22,221 nucleotides of DNA. Origin: JBOIBN01 sp050739575. Its GTDB lineage: Bacteria; Pseudomonadota; Gammaproteobacteria; JAKDMP01. The stretch's first letter is position 1; each line of letters starts with the position of its first letter. The translations under genes were made by a program, and so were the position numbers. The notes under the pieces were generated by a model. It was not told where the DNA came from, ran no database searches, and saw only the letters and a program-made list of their open reading frames with translations. Shown piece after piece: positions 1 through 6,378 of this stretch. The stretch lies in the NCBI GenBank assembly GCA_050739575.1, contig JBOIBN010000040.1:1-22221 (forward strand). The letters run 5' to 3'.

Positions 1-485
1 AGGTCAACCCGATCGACTTCGAGAACGCCGAAGGCAATCTGGGCCTCGCCAACGCGCTCGCCCGCCATCTGGCGGACACCTTGCCGATCTCGCGCCTGCA
101 ACGCGACCTCACGGATTCCACCGCGCAACGCGCACTCGGCACCGTGCTCGGGCACACACTCGTGGCACTGGTCTCGATCGAGCGTGGACTTGCCAGGCTC
201 GAAGCCGTACCCGAGCGCCTGGCCGCCGATCTCGATGCACACTGGGAGGTGCTCGGCGAAGCAGCGCAAACACTCATGCGCAAACACGGCGTGACAAAAC
301 CCTATGAAACATTGAAGGCCGCGACCCGCGGGCGCGCCCTCGACCGCGCTACCTGGTTGAGAGTAGTGGCCGAGCTGCCGCTGCCGGCAGATGCACGCGA
401 AGCGCTCGAGCAGCTTACGCCGGCGACCTACCTGGGATTGGCGCCCGAACTTGCGCGGAGCCGCAACGCAAACGACGATGACTGA
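1..485 (+). CDS. purB: Adenylosuccinate lyase, C-terminal part (5' end outside window)
   Basis: PurB cleaves SAICAR to AICAR and adenylosuccinate to AMP, both with release of fumarate, in cytosolic purine synthesis. The open frame starts at the window edge (first whole codon at base 3) and reads VNPIDFENAEGNLGLANA, the substrate-loop segment that follows the catalytic serine loop in this family. LQRDLTDST, NWEVL-like (HWEVL) and KPYETLKAATRG follow, each with a direct counterpart in E. coli PurB. About 161 residues are visible, roughly the last third of the protein. The gene ends in TGA at 483-485 and overlaps the next start by 8 nt, which suggests translational coupling. In E. coli purB is followed by hflD and mnmA; here hflD is absent and an acetyltransferase gene takes its place. 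The family assignment is very secure. Confidence 0.96.
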   Translation, partial: VNPIDFENAEGNLGLANALARHLADTLPISRLQRDLTDSTAQRALGTVLGHTLVALVSIERGLARLEAVPERLAADLDAHWEVLGEAAQTLMRKHGVTKPYETLKAATRGRALDRATWLRVVAELPLPADAREALEQLTPATYLGLAPELARSRNANDDD

Positions 486-1383
486 TTTTGACGTCCGCAT
501 TGCCGACTGGTCACGCGACCTGCGCGCGCTGCGTGAAATCCGTACCCGCGTATTCATCGAAGAGCAGCACGTACCGAAGGCGCTCGAATGGGACGATGCG
601 GACGGCGAATGCTTGCACGCACTCGCGTTTACGGAAGACCAACCCATCGGCACCGGCCGTCTCACGCCGGATGCACACATCGGACGCATGGCGGTGCTTC
701 CCGAATGGCGCGGCCGCGGGGTCGGCGCGCGCCTGTTGCAAACCCTGCTCACGGCTGCCCGCGAACGCGGGGAATCCGAGTGCCGGCTCATGTCCCAGTT
801 TTCCGCCATCGGCTTCTACGAACGTTTCGGCTTTCAGGCCTATGGCGACACCTTCCTCGATGCGGGCATCGTGCACCGCAACATGGTTCTGAACTTCTGT
901 CAAGCAGGCGGAACCTCGCAGCTCCACGGACACGCGGAACTTGCGAAAGGTTTGTCCCGGCTTGTAGGCTCTGCGCGTTACGCGTTCACGCTTTACGCAC
1001 CGGATCTCGCTCCGCGTCTTGCCGATCGCGGTGAGTTCATCGACGCCTTGCGCACGCTGGCGCTCTCCGGTTCGCGGATGCGCATCCGGCTGCTTTGCGA
1101 AAATGCACAGCAGGCGGCACGCAGCGGACACGGCCTGCTGCGGCTGGCGGCAGCATTGCCCAGCCGTGTTGCCGTACACCGGCTTGCGCCGGAAGATGAT
1201 GCGACGGACGAAGTCTTTGCGTTCAACGACCGCGGCGGCAGCTATCACCAATCCCCGGCAGGCAGCGCCGAGGCAAATCTTGCCTTGGATTCACCTGCGC
1301 GCGCGCATGAACTGGCGGGGCGGTTCGAACCCCTGTGGGAGCGCAGCGAGCCCGATCCGGAAGCGCGCCTGCTGAGACTTTGA
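478..1383 (+). CDS. GNAT (ElaA-like) N-acetyltransferase with extra C-terminal domain
   Basis: This is a 301-residue two-part protein. Residues 1-140 form a GNAT acetyltransferase. They include VFIEEQHVP and EWDD near the N-terminus, as in ElaA-type enzymes, then RMAVLPEWRGRGVGARLL (about 70-86), whose RGRGVG is the acetyl-CoA pyrophosphate loop, and FYERFGF (113-119), the usual C-terminal GNAT motif. Residues about 141-301 are a separate region that I believe matches the domain listed as DUF7931; it contains HGHAELAKGLSRL, LLCENAQQAARSGHGLL and YHQSP. I chose ATG 478 because it overlaps the purB stop (ATGACTGA) and begins exactly where GNAT homology begins; an upstream in-frame ATG at 391 lies inside purB. 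The substrate is unknown. Its place in a purB/nudJ/mnmA cluster hints at nucleotide or tRNA work, but this is inference. Confidence 0.85.
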   Translation: MTDFDVRIADWSRDLRALREIRTRVFIEEQHVPKALEWDDADGECLHALAFTEDQPIGTGRLTPDAHIGRMAVLPEWRGRGVGARLLQTLLTAARERGESECRLMSQFSAIGFYERFGFQAYGDTFLDAGIVHRNMVLNFCQAGGTSQLHGHAELAKGLSRLVGSARYAFTLYAPDLAPRLADRGEFIDALRTLALSGSRMRIRLLCENAQQAARSGHGLLRLAAALPSRVAVHRLAPEDDATDEVFAFNDRGGSYHQSPAGSAEANLALDSPARAHELAGRFEPLWERSEPDPEARLLRL

Positions 1384-1396
1384 TAACGGACACCCG

Positions 1397-1858
1397 ATGA
1401 ACGATCGCAGTTTCAATCCGCATCTGACCGTCGCCGCCGTGGCCGAAGAGAACGGCCGCTTTCTCGTCGTGCGTGAGTACGTGGACGGCGTCGAGCGCAT
1501 CAACAATCCCGCCGGACATATCGAAGACGGCGAATCTCCCGTGGACGCCACCGTGCGCGAAGTACGCGAAGAAACGGGCTACGGTTTCGCCGCCGACGCA
1601 CTAGGCGGCGTGTACGTGTGGCGCCATCCGGGTAACGGTGAAACCTTTCTGCGCATCAACATCATCGGCCACTGCACGGGCTACGATTCCGGGGCACCGC
1701 TGGATGAGGGCATCATCCGGCCGGAATGGTTGAGTCTCGAAGAATTGCAGGACCATTCGGATATCCTGCGCAGTCCGCTCGTGCTGCGCTCGTTCAACGA
1801 ACACCGAGCGGGCGTGCGCTATCCTCTGGAAGTCATCAGCACCCTGATCGACACATGA
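1397..1858 (+). CDS. nudJ: Nudix hydrolase, NudJ-like pyrophosphatase
   Basis: This 153-residue Nudix protein hydrolyses a nucleoside di- or triphosphate or thiamine pyrophosphate if it acts like E. coli NudJ. The Nudix box GX5EX7REUXEEXGU is complete at residues 40-62: G40, E46, R54-E55, E58-E59, G61. Those glutamates bind the catalytic Mg2+. The start HLTVAAVAEENGRFLVVRE is typical of the NudJ subfamily. It lies 13 nt after the acetyltransferase gene, and its TGA overlaps the mnmA ATG (ATGA, 1855-1858). E. coli nudJ also sits next to mnmA, which supports the name, though the two genes are in reversed order here. The substrate cannot be decided from sequence. Confidence 0.88.
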   Translation: MNDRSFNPHLTVAAVAEENGRFLVVREYVDGVERINNPAGHIEDGESPVDATVREVREETGYGFAADALGGVYVWRHPGNGETFLRINIIGHCTGYDSGAPLDEGIIRPEWLSLEELQDHSDILRSPLVLRSFNEHRAGVRYPLEVISTLIDT

Positions 1859-2976
1859 GCACAGCGCCTCTCGTCATCGTCGGGCTTTCGGGCGGCGTCG
1901 ATTCCGCCGTAGCCGCGCATCGGCTGCTCGAAGCCGGCTACCGCGTCGAAGGCCTGCACATGACGAACTGGGAGGCCGACGACGCCTGGTGCACGCGCGT
2001 GGACGACGAGGCCGCCGCCGCACAGGTCGCGGAGCACCTCGGGATTGTGCTGCATCGCGCGAACTTCGCCCGCGAATATCGGGAACAGGTTTTCGCGGAT
2101 TTTCTGAATGAATATAATGCAGGGCGCACCCCTAACCCTGATGTGCTCTGCAATCGCTACGTCAAGTTCGGCGCCTTCCTCGATTGGGCGCGCCGACTCG
2201 GTGCCGACGCCATTGCAACCGGGCATTATGCGCGTGTGGAAGAAATCGCCGGCAAGCCGGGATTGCTGACGGCGCGTGACACAAACAAGGATCAGACCTA
2301 CTTTCTGCACGCGGTGCACGGCGATGCGTTTGCGCGCACGCTCTTTCCCGTCGGCGATCTCGCCAAGCCCGAAGTGCGTGCGCTCGCGCGCAAGATCGGC
2401 TTGCCCAATCACGCACGTCCCGACTCCACGGGCATCTGCTTCATTGGCGAGCGCCCGTTCCGCGGCTTTCTCTCGGAATTTTTGCCCGAAGCGCCGGGTC
2501 CGATCGAAGATACCACAGGGCGCGTCCTCGGCAAACATCGCGGCCTGCACTTCCACACTCTTGGCCAGCGCGGCGGACTCGGTATCGGCGGGCGTCACGG
2601 CGCTCTCGAAGCACCTTGGTATGTGGTGGACAAGGATTTCGCTCGTAAAACGCTCGTCGTCGCTCAGGACGCCGATCATCCGCGCGGACTCGCTATTGCT
2701 TTGGAAGCCGATCGTCTGCACTGGATCGCTGGCGCGCCGCCGCCCGTACCGGCCACAGTCCAGATACGCGTCCGCCACCGCCAAAACCCGGTCGGAGCCA
2801 CCCTTGAACGTGCCGACGAAACACTGCGACTGCGTTTCGATTCACCGGTGCGGGCGGTAACGCCCGGCCAGTACGCCGTCGTCTATGCGGGCGACGTCTG
2901 CCTGGGCGGCGGTCGTATCCTTAGCCGGCACAGCCTGGCCAAGGAACTGCCGGAAACTCTCTCTGCCGCAATCTGA
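1855..2976 (+). CDS. mnmA: tRNA-specific 2-thiouridylase MnmA
   Basis: MnmA makes the 2-thio group of s2U34 in the wobble position of tRNA-Lys, -Glu and -Gln, using ATP and sulfur relayed from IscS through the Tus proteins. The protein has 373 residues, normal for the family. The PP-loop SGGVDS is at residues 12-17. The catalytic cysteine pair is C99 (in NPDVLCN) and C195 (in STGICFIGERPF), equivalent to C102 and C199 in E. coli; D96 matches the E. coli aspartate D99. HTLGQRGGLGIGG and WYVVDKD mark the central and C-terminal domains. ATG 1855 is chosen because it overlaps the nudJ stop by 4 nt and starts just before the PP-loop; longer in-frame starts run back into nudJ. No clear terminator follows. 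Confidence 0.96.
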   Translation: MSTAPLVIVGLSGGVDSAVAAHRLLEAGYRVEGLHMTNWEADDAWCTRVDDEAAAAQVAEHLGIVLHRANFAREYREQVFADFLNEYNAGRTPNPDVLCNRYVKFGAFLDWARRLGADAIATGHYARVEEIAGKPGLLTARDTNKDQTYFLHAVHGDAFARTLFPVGDLAKPEVRALARKIGLPNHARPDSTGICFIGERPFRGFLSEFLPEAPGPIEDTTGRVLGKHRGLHFHTLGQRGGLGIGGRHGALEAPWYVVDKDFARKTLVVAQDADHPRGLAIALEADRLHWIAGAPPPVPATVQIRVRHRQNPVGATLERADETLRLRFDSPVRAVTPGQYAVVYAGDVCLGGGRILSRHSLAKELPETLSAAI

Positions 2977-3054
2977 TGATTAGCGAATCGGGAGGCTTGT
3001 TCCGGGTTTTCAATATATTCGGTTCATTTTTCGTGTGAATATGGAGAATAACGA

Positions 3055-4362
3055 ATGAAAGTACCTGAAATACTCCTCATCGAATCCGAACATAAACCCG
3101 GAAGTCTCGCCCGGATATTGCAGGCAATCGGCGAATCCGGCCTCGTCGTCGAAGGCCTGATCGCGCAGCGCCGCGAGCAGGACAAGACGATCTGGGAAAT
3201 TACGCTGGAGATGGACGAAGATGTGGATTACGGTCTGTCTGAACGCATTGCAGCGCTGCCGAACGCAAAAATACTCGGCGAATCGGACCGCGTATTCAAC
3301 CGGCATCTGGGCGGAAAGATACAAATGGTTGCACGCGACCAGATCGAAACTCTGCAACAACTTCGTGACATCTATACACCGGGCGTCGCGCGGGTTTGTC
3401 TCGCCATCCAAAGACAACCCGAAAAAGTCTGGGACTACACCAATCTTGGCCGCACGGTCGCGATCATCACCAACGGAACGGCGATTCTCGGCCTGGGCGA
3501 CATCGGCGCGCGCGCGGGACTGCCGGTCATGGAAGGCAAGGCGGCGTTGATGTCGAAGTTTGTCGGACTTTCGGGCATCCCGATCCTGCTTGAGTCCAAA
3601 GATCCGGCCGACATCATCGAAACCGTGAAGGCAATCGCACCCTCGTTCGGCGCGATTCAGCTCGAAGACATTGCCGCCCCCGCCTGTTTCGAAGTAGAAG
3701 CGGCGCTGCGGGACGCACTCGGCATGCCGATCATGCATGACGATCAACACGGCACCGCCGTGATCGCTCTGGCGGCGCTGCTCAATGCGACACGGCGCGT
3801 CGGTCACGAACTGACAGACAGCGTTGTCGGCCAGATCGGCCTCGGTGCAGCCGGCATCGGCATCGCCAGCCTGTTGATGGCCTACGGCATAAAAAACGTG
3901 ATCGGAACCGACCCCAACGTGCAGGCCGTCGAAAGACTCGAAAGCATGGGCGGACAAGGCGCATCGCTTGAAGAGTTGATGCGCAGAGCCGACATCGTCA
4001 TCGCAACGAGCGGGAAACGGGGCCTGATCAAGCCCGAACTGGTGCGCAAGGGCCAGATCATCTTTGCGCTATCGAATCCGGAGCCCGAAATCGAAGCCGG
4101 AGATGCCCTGGCTCACGGTGCCGCCTTCGCCGCGGACGGACGCGGCATCAACAATCTGCTCGGTTTTCCGGGACTGTTCCGTGGCGCACTCGACGCCAAG
4201 GCAAAACGCTTCACCGACGCCATGTTCTTCGCCGCCGCACGCAAGCTTGCCGAACTCGCGAAGGGCAATGATCTGGTCCCCGACGTGCTCCTGTCCCGCG
4301 TACACCTGCAGGTCGCTGAAGCCGTATCCGAAGCCGCGAAAGCGAGCGGCGCCGATCGCTGA
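3055..4362 (+). CDS. NAD(P)-dependent malic enzyme with N-terminal ACT domain
   Basis: This enzyme decarboxylates malate to pyruvate with reduction of NAD(P)+, in the cytosol. Residues 1-80 are an ACT domain (LIESEHKPGSLARILQAIGE), a small-ligand sensor that often gives allosteric control by an amino acid or metabolite. The malic enzyme core follows: YTPGVARVC with proposed catalytic Y107, MEGKAAL with K162, the metal-binding LEDIAAPACFE (E204-D205), MHDDQHGTAV (D229-D230), the Rossmann loop GLGAAGIGIAS (262-272) and SNPEPE. The length, 435 residues, fits the short bacterial form without a phosphotransacetylase extension. The ribosome site GGAG (3043-3046) lies 8 nt before ATG 3055. A 78-nt leader separates it from mnmA, so it probably has its own promoter. 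NAD versus NADP preference is not clear. Confidence 0.93.
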   Translation: MKVPEILLIESEHKPGSLARILQAIGESGLVVEGLIAQRREQDKTIWEITLEMDEDVDYGLSERIAALPNAKILGESDRVFNRHLGGKIQMVARDQIETLQQLRDIYTPGVARVCLAIQRQPEKVWDYTNLGRTVAIITNGTAILGLGDIGARAGLPVMEGKAALMSKFVGLSGIPILLESKDPADIIETVKAIAPSFGAIQLEDIAAPACFEVEAALRDALGMPIMHDDQHGTAVIALAALLNATRRVGHELTDSVVGQIGLGAAGIGIASLLMAYGIKNVIGTDPNVQAVERLESMGGQGASLEELMRRADIVIATSGKRGLIKPELVRKGQIIFALSNPEPEIEAGDALAHGAAFAADGRGINNLLGFPGLFRGALDAKAKRFTDAMFFAAARKLAELAKGNDLVPDVLLSRVHLQVAEAVSEAAKASGADR

Positions 4363-4614
4363 TTCATCCGCCCCGGCCGAATCGTCAGCTACCGTTGCTT
4401 CGCCGAAGGCATATCAGATTCAATCACCCGTTCGATGTAAACGATACCGCAAAAAGTTGTCTCCTTTTTCATGGCCGAATGCCCATACGAACCTCTCGAT
4501 CAGGCAGCATCAACCGACGTTCTCGGTCCCTCCAAGTACTGCGCTGCAACAGCGAGGTTGCTCCTATTTACCAGTCCGGAAATGGCCTCAGACCGCTTAT
4601 TTCATGCCATTTCA
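4363..4614. other. Intergenic stretch without a recognisable gene
   Basis: With the promoter that follows, 312 bases separate the malic enzyme from the next gene. Base composition becomes more A+T-rich here than in the flanking housekeeping genes. A + strand open frame from 4395 exists, but it has no family resemblance, no ribosome site, and runs through the promoter and start of the following gene, so I do not call it. A 5-bp hairpin (GCAAC 4546-4550 / GTTGC 4557-4561) is too weak to count as a terminator. I see nothing else. Confidence 0.5.
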
Positions 4615-4643
4615 TTGCTATAGACGAGCCCGCCTGTTATATT
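4615..4643 (+). promoter_or_regulatory. Sigma70-type promoter of the lipoprotein gene
   Basis: The -35 box TTGCTA (4615-4620) and -10 box TATATT (4638-4643) are separated by exactly 17 bp, and TG at 4635-4636 gives an extended -10. The predicted transcript would start near 4650, about 25 nt before ATG 4675. An almost identical promoter lies in front of the next gene at 5268-5296, which strongly supports both. Confidence 0.7.
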
Positions 4644-4674
4644 CAAATCCGTATATTTCTAGCTGAGTTTCATA

Positions 4675-5124
4675 ATGATCCTTCGGGTCATGTTCGTCTT
4701 GAGTCTCGGCGTTCTTTCCAGTGCGTGCACTCGAGCCAATAAAACTACCTTCGTTCTTCCGCCCTACCCTGGCGCCGCGCTTTTGCGGCAGTGCTCACGT
4801 AGTACGCCGGAAGGAGCCACCAGCTATTGGAGACCGACATACCACGATATAGTGGAACTGGAGAAACGTCTTGTGCCCTTCCTCAAATCCACGCCCTCCG
4901 GCTCCGCTGTGCTGCCACTCACGAGGTTTCATCGCCAGTATGTAGGTTTCGTCAAAGACGGGAGGCGCTACATTTACGGAAACTTCTATACGCCGTATAC
5001 GGACATCAAGAATGAGGCATTGCACCCAGTGAACATTTGCGATGGCGGCAAACACTTTTGGGGCATTGTATATTCGGTGGAGACCAAGTCATTCAGCGAC
5101 CTGCAGTTCAACGGAGAGGCATGA
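4675..5124 (+). CDS. Small putative lipoprotein of unknown function
   Basis: This 149-residue protein starts with a short hydrophobic signal (MILRVMFVLSLGVLSSAC). C18 is a likely lipidation site, although the -3 residue is serine, so the lipobox is imperfect. The mature part is rich in aromatic residues: SYWRPTYHDIVELEKRL, FHRQYVGFVKDGRRYIYGNFY, NICDGGKHFWGIVYSVETKSF. Two further cysteines, C40 and C122, could form a disulfide outside the cytoplasm. I recall similar small uncharacterised proteins in Xanthomonadales but cannot name a family or a function. The ribosome site is weak (GCTGAG near 4662). The gene is A+T-richer than its neighbours and is probably an accessory gene. It shares a promoter type with the following gene rather than an operon with it. 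Confidence 0.78.
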   Translation: MILRVMFVLSLGVLSSACTRANKTTFVLPPYPGAALLRQCSRSTPEGATSYWRPTYHDIVELEKRLVPFLKSTPSGSAVLPLTRFHRQYVGFVKDGRRYIYGNFYTPYTDIKNEALHPVNICDGGKHFWGIVYSVETKSFSDLQFNGEA

Positions 5125-5162
5125 TTGTATGAGGACCGCAGTCTGCCTTTTGCTTTGTACGG

Positions 5163-5226
5163 GCAAAACGCAAGACCTGACCCTGCCGCTCTCTGCCGCT
5201 CTTGCGTGACCCTGCCGCTCTTGCGC
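5163..5226. repeat. Cluster of short direct repeats
   Basis: The decamer CTGCCGCTCT occurs three times, at 5183-5192, 5193-5202 and 5212-5221; the first two are directly adjacent. TGACCCTGCCGCTC is repeated at 5178-5191 and 5207-5220, and CTGCCGCTCTTGCG at 5193-5206 and 5212-5225. The preceding GCAAAACGCAAGACCTGACC (5163-5182) resembles a GCAAGACCTGACC-containing sequence that I remember as widely dispersed between bacterial genes. That link is memory only. The block lies between the two accessory genes and upstream of the second promoter. Confidence 0.6.
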
Positions 5227-5267
5227 TGTTTCGGCCTTCCCCTAACTATCTAATTCTTCGCGCTCTG

Positions 5268-5296
5268 TTGCGATACTCAAACCCGCCTGCTATATT
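5268..5296 (+). promoter_or_regulatory. Sigma70-type promoter of the HEPN-like gene
   Basis: The -35 box TTGCGA (5268-5273), a 17-bp spacer and the -10 box TATATT (5291-5296) with TG at 5288-5289 repeat the layout at 4615-4643. From the -35 box through 6 bases past the -10 box, 28 of 35 positions agree, including CCCGCCTG before the -10 box. Transcription would start near 5303, about 32 nt before ATG 5335. Confidence 0.7.
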
Positions 5297-5334
5297 CCAA
5301 TCTGCCTAGCTCCACTTAGATTTTCGGATAGCCA

Positions 5335-5820
5335 ATGCCATCGGACAACGAACTCTTTACGCTTCACCGGTACTTTCTATGGGCGCACCGGCGTGTTAAT
5401 GAATTTTTTTCGCGCGGCGCAAGCCTCGGAATGCCGCCAACTGAGCCCACTGAGCGCCAGAGATGGACTCGCGCTAATTTCGTTAATCTCGCACCCTGGC
5501 TGGGATCGCTCTACGTGGTGATCGAAGGATGGAAGGAGCTACGTATGAGTGACTCGGAAATCGACCTTATGCTCAAATCCGACAAGATCGATTCACTTCG
5601 TCGCTTCCGCAACGGAGTTTTCCATTTTCACAAATCATACTTTGATGACAGATTTTTAGAGCTCTTTTCTGCCGACGGTGTTCAATGGGCACTTGACATT
5701 CATAAGGAGTTCGACCGTTACTTCAAAGTATGGTTTGAATCCCAGGGCTACAGCATTGAGTTTTCGTCCGACACTAATGGAAACCTAACGACAACAGTTA
5801 GCACGCCGCCCAATGATTGA
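5335..5820 (+). CDS. Helical protein with HEPN-like RNxxxH motif, function unknown
   Basis: This 161-residue soluble protein has no signal peptide or membrane segment. It appears mostly helical: an N-terminal helix (about 4-28), LGSLYVVIEGWKEL (56-69), IDLMLKSDKIDSLRRFRNGVFHFHK (76-100) and a long final helix GVQWALDIHKEFDRYFKVWFE (115-135). R92-N93-G-V-F-H97 fits the Rx4-6H motif, with a polar residue after Arg, that forms the active site of HEPN ribonucleases, and the motif lies at the end of a helix as expected. The last 25 residues (SSDTNGNLTTTVST) are polar and probably disordered. HEPN proteins serve in toxin-antitoxin, abortive infection and RNA processing systems, but I see no MNT nucleotidyltransferase partner beside it. 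Homologues are usually annotated hypothetical. The start is supported by promoter spacing; the ribosome site is weak. The gene is sure, the HEPN assignment tentative. Confidence 0.72.
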   Translation: MPSDNELFTLHRYFLWAHRRVNEFFSRGASLGMPPTEPTERQRWTRANFVNLAPWLGSLYVVIEGWKELRMSDSEIDLMLKSDKIDSLRRFRNGVFHFHKSYFDDRFLELFSADGVQWALDIHKEFDRYFKVWFESQGYSIEFSSDTNGNLTTTVSTPPND

Positions 5821-5910
5821 AAACTCCAATAATGCGACAAATAGGGTGAAACTCCTTTGGTCTGGATTTAATTTCTTATGTCCCGTCGGGCGTGTCCGAG
5901 CACGGCACGG

Positions 5911-5931
5911 CTTTGGGCTTGCGCCCGAAAG
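5911..5931. repeat. Small hairpin of the intergenic element
   Basis: CTTTGGGC (5911-5918) pairs with GCCC-G-AAAG (5923-5931) around loop TTGC, with one bulged G at 5927. It is part of the hairpin series in this intergenic region. Confidence 0.6.
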
Positions 5932-5955
5932 GGAGGCCACCACGGATGTTGGTCT

Positions 5956-5989
5956 CCGGCCGTTGCCGCAGGACAGCGGCATCGGCCGG
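5956..5989. repeat. 34-nt stem-loop, GC-rich
   Basis: CCGGCCG (5956-5962) pairs perfectly with CGGCCGG (5983-5989). TGCCGC (5964-5969) pairs with GCGGCA (5976-5981). The two stems are stacked across a single T-T mismatch, and the loop is AGGACA. Neither strand is followed by a T-run, so it is not a classical terminator. Confidence 0.75.
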
Positions 5990-6050
5990 CGCGGGAACCA
6001 AAGCCGCGGAGCGCAGGATCAGCCGCGACCGTCGGGCGTCCTTTCTTTTC

Positions 6051-6084
6051 GTCTCTTTTCTTTGGACGAGCAAAGAAAAGGGAC
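6051..6084. repeat. 34-nt stem-loop with CTTTTCTTTG / CAAAGAAAAG arms
   Basis: GTCTCTTTTCTTTG (6051-6064) pairs with CAAAGAAAAGGGAC (6071-6084), with one G-T pair and a loop GACGAG. It has the same 14-6-14 layout as the stem-loop at 5956-5989. On neither strand does a T-run follow directly. It could still slow or end transcription between the two convergent genes. Confidence 0.75.
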
Positions 6085-6154
6085 CCTCGCTGGAGGCGTA
6101 CGGCGCCCGAACGCGCGCAGGCGTTTCCGCGCGAAGCGCGCCTTCCCGTTTTAG

Positions 6155-6174
6155 ACCCCGCTAGTGCCCGGGGT
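6155..6174. repeat. Hairpin closing the intergenic element
   Basis: ACCCCG (6155-6160) pairs with CGGGGT (6169-6174) around an 8-nt loop. A 5-bp hairpin CGCGC-GAA-GCGCG lies just before it at 6128-6140. Confidence 0.55.
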
Positions 6175-6318
6175 TAACGGCGACCTCGGTGGTCTTCCGC
6201 GGTAAGAAAGCGAGCGGAACAAGCGCAAAAGAGAACGGCGCCTGCGACTGATTCCCTCGTCACGGACAAACCGATCGATGCAGAAACGATTTTCTATCCG
6301 CATTAAAGAAGTAAGCCT

Positions 6319-6336
6319 GCCGGAGTATTAACCGGC
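6319..6336 (-). terminator. Possible transcription terminator of the Asp-box gene
   Basis: On the - strand GCCGG, an 8-nt loop TTAATACT and CCGGC form a small hairpin about 43 nt after the stop codon. It is followed by the pyrimidine-rich AGGCTTACTTCTTT. The stem is short and the T-run interrupted, so this is a weak call. Confidence 0.3.
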
Positions 6337-6378
6337 CGAGCATTCCATTTCAAATGCCGATCCGGTCCCCGTCTGCGG

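Larger units (their letters stand above)
5821..6378. other. Long intergenic region between convergent genes, dense in inverted repeats
   Basis: These 558 bases separate the HEPN-like gene (+) from the Asp-box gene (-). Several short open frames of arginine-rich composition cross it on both strands, but none has a ribosome site or a recognisable family, and they follow the inverted repeats. From about 5880 to 6175 the sequence is packed with hairpins, listed separately. From memory, the segment with CTTTCTTTT...CTTTTCTTTGG...GCAAAGAAAAG resembles a repeat spread between genes in Xanthomonadales and some other proteobacteria. I cannot confirm copy number from one window. The rest, 6180-6310, shows nothing clear. 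Confidence 0.6.

Noticed and set aside
4395..4742. 115-codon + strand open frame before the lipoprotein gene
   Set aside because: It runs across the promoter and into the lipoprotein gene, has no ribosome site and shows no recognisable motif.
5163..5226. CRISPR-like array
   Set aside because: The repeats are only 10-14 bases, partly adjacent, with no spacers of regular length and no cas genes in the window.
4675..5820. Toxin-antitoxin pair formed by the lipoprotein and the HEPN-like gene
   Set aside because: Each gene has its own promoter, 210 bases separate them, and the lipoprotein is exported, so it is unlikely to neutralise a cytosolic protein directly.
6051..6084. Rho-independent terminator for the convergent genes
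   Set aside because: The stem is strong, but no T-run follows on either strand, so I report it as a repeat hairpin instead.
5813..6177. Several open frames of 65-113 codons on both strands in the intergenic element
   Set aside because: They follow the inverted repeats, are arginine-rich, have no ribosome site and overlap each other in all frames. Similar spurious proteins are often annotated in such repeats.
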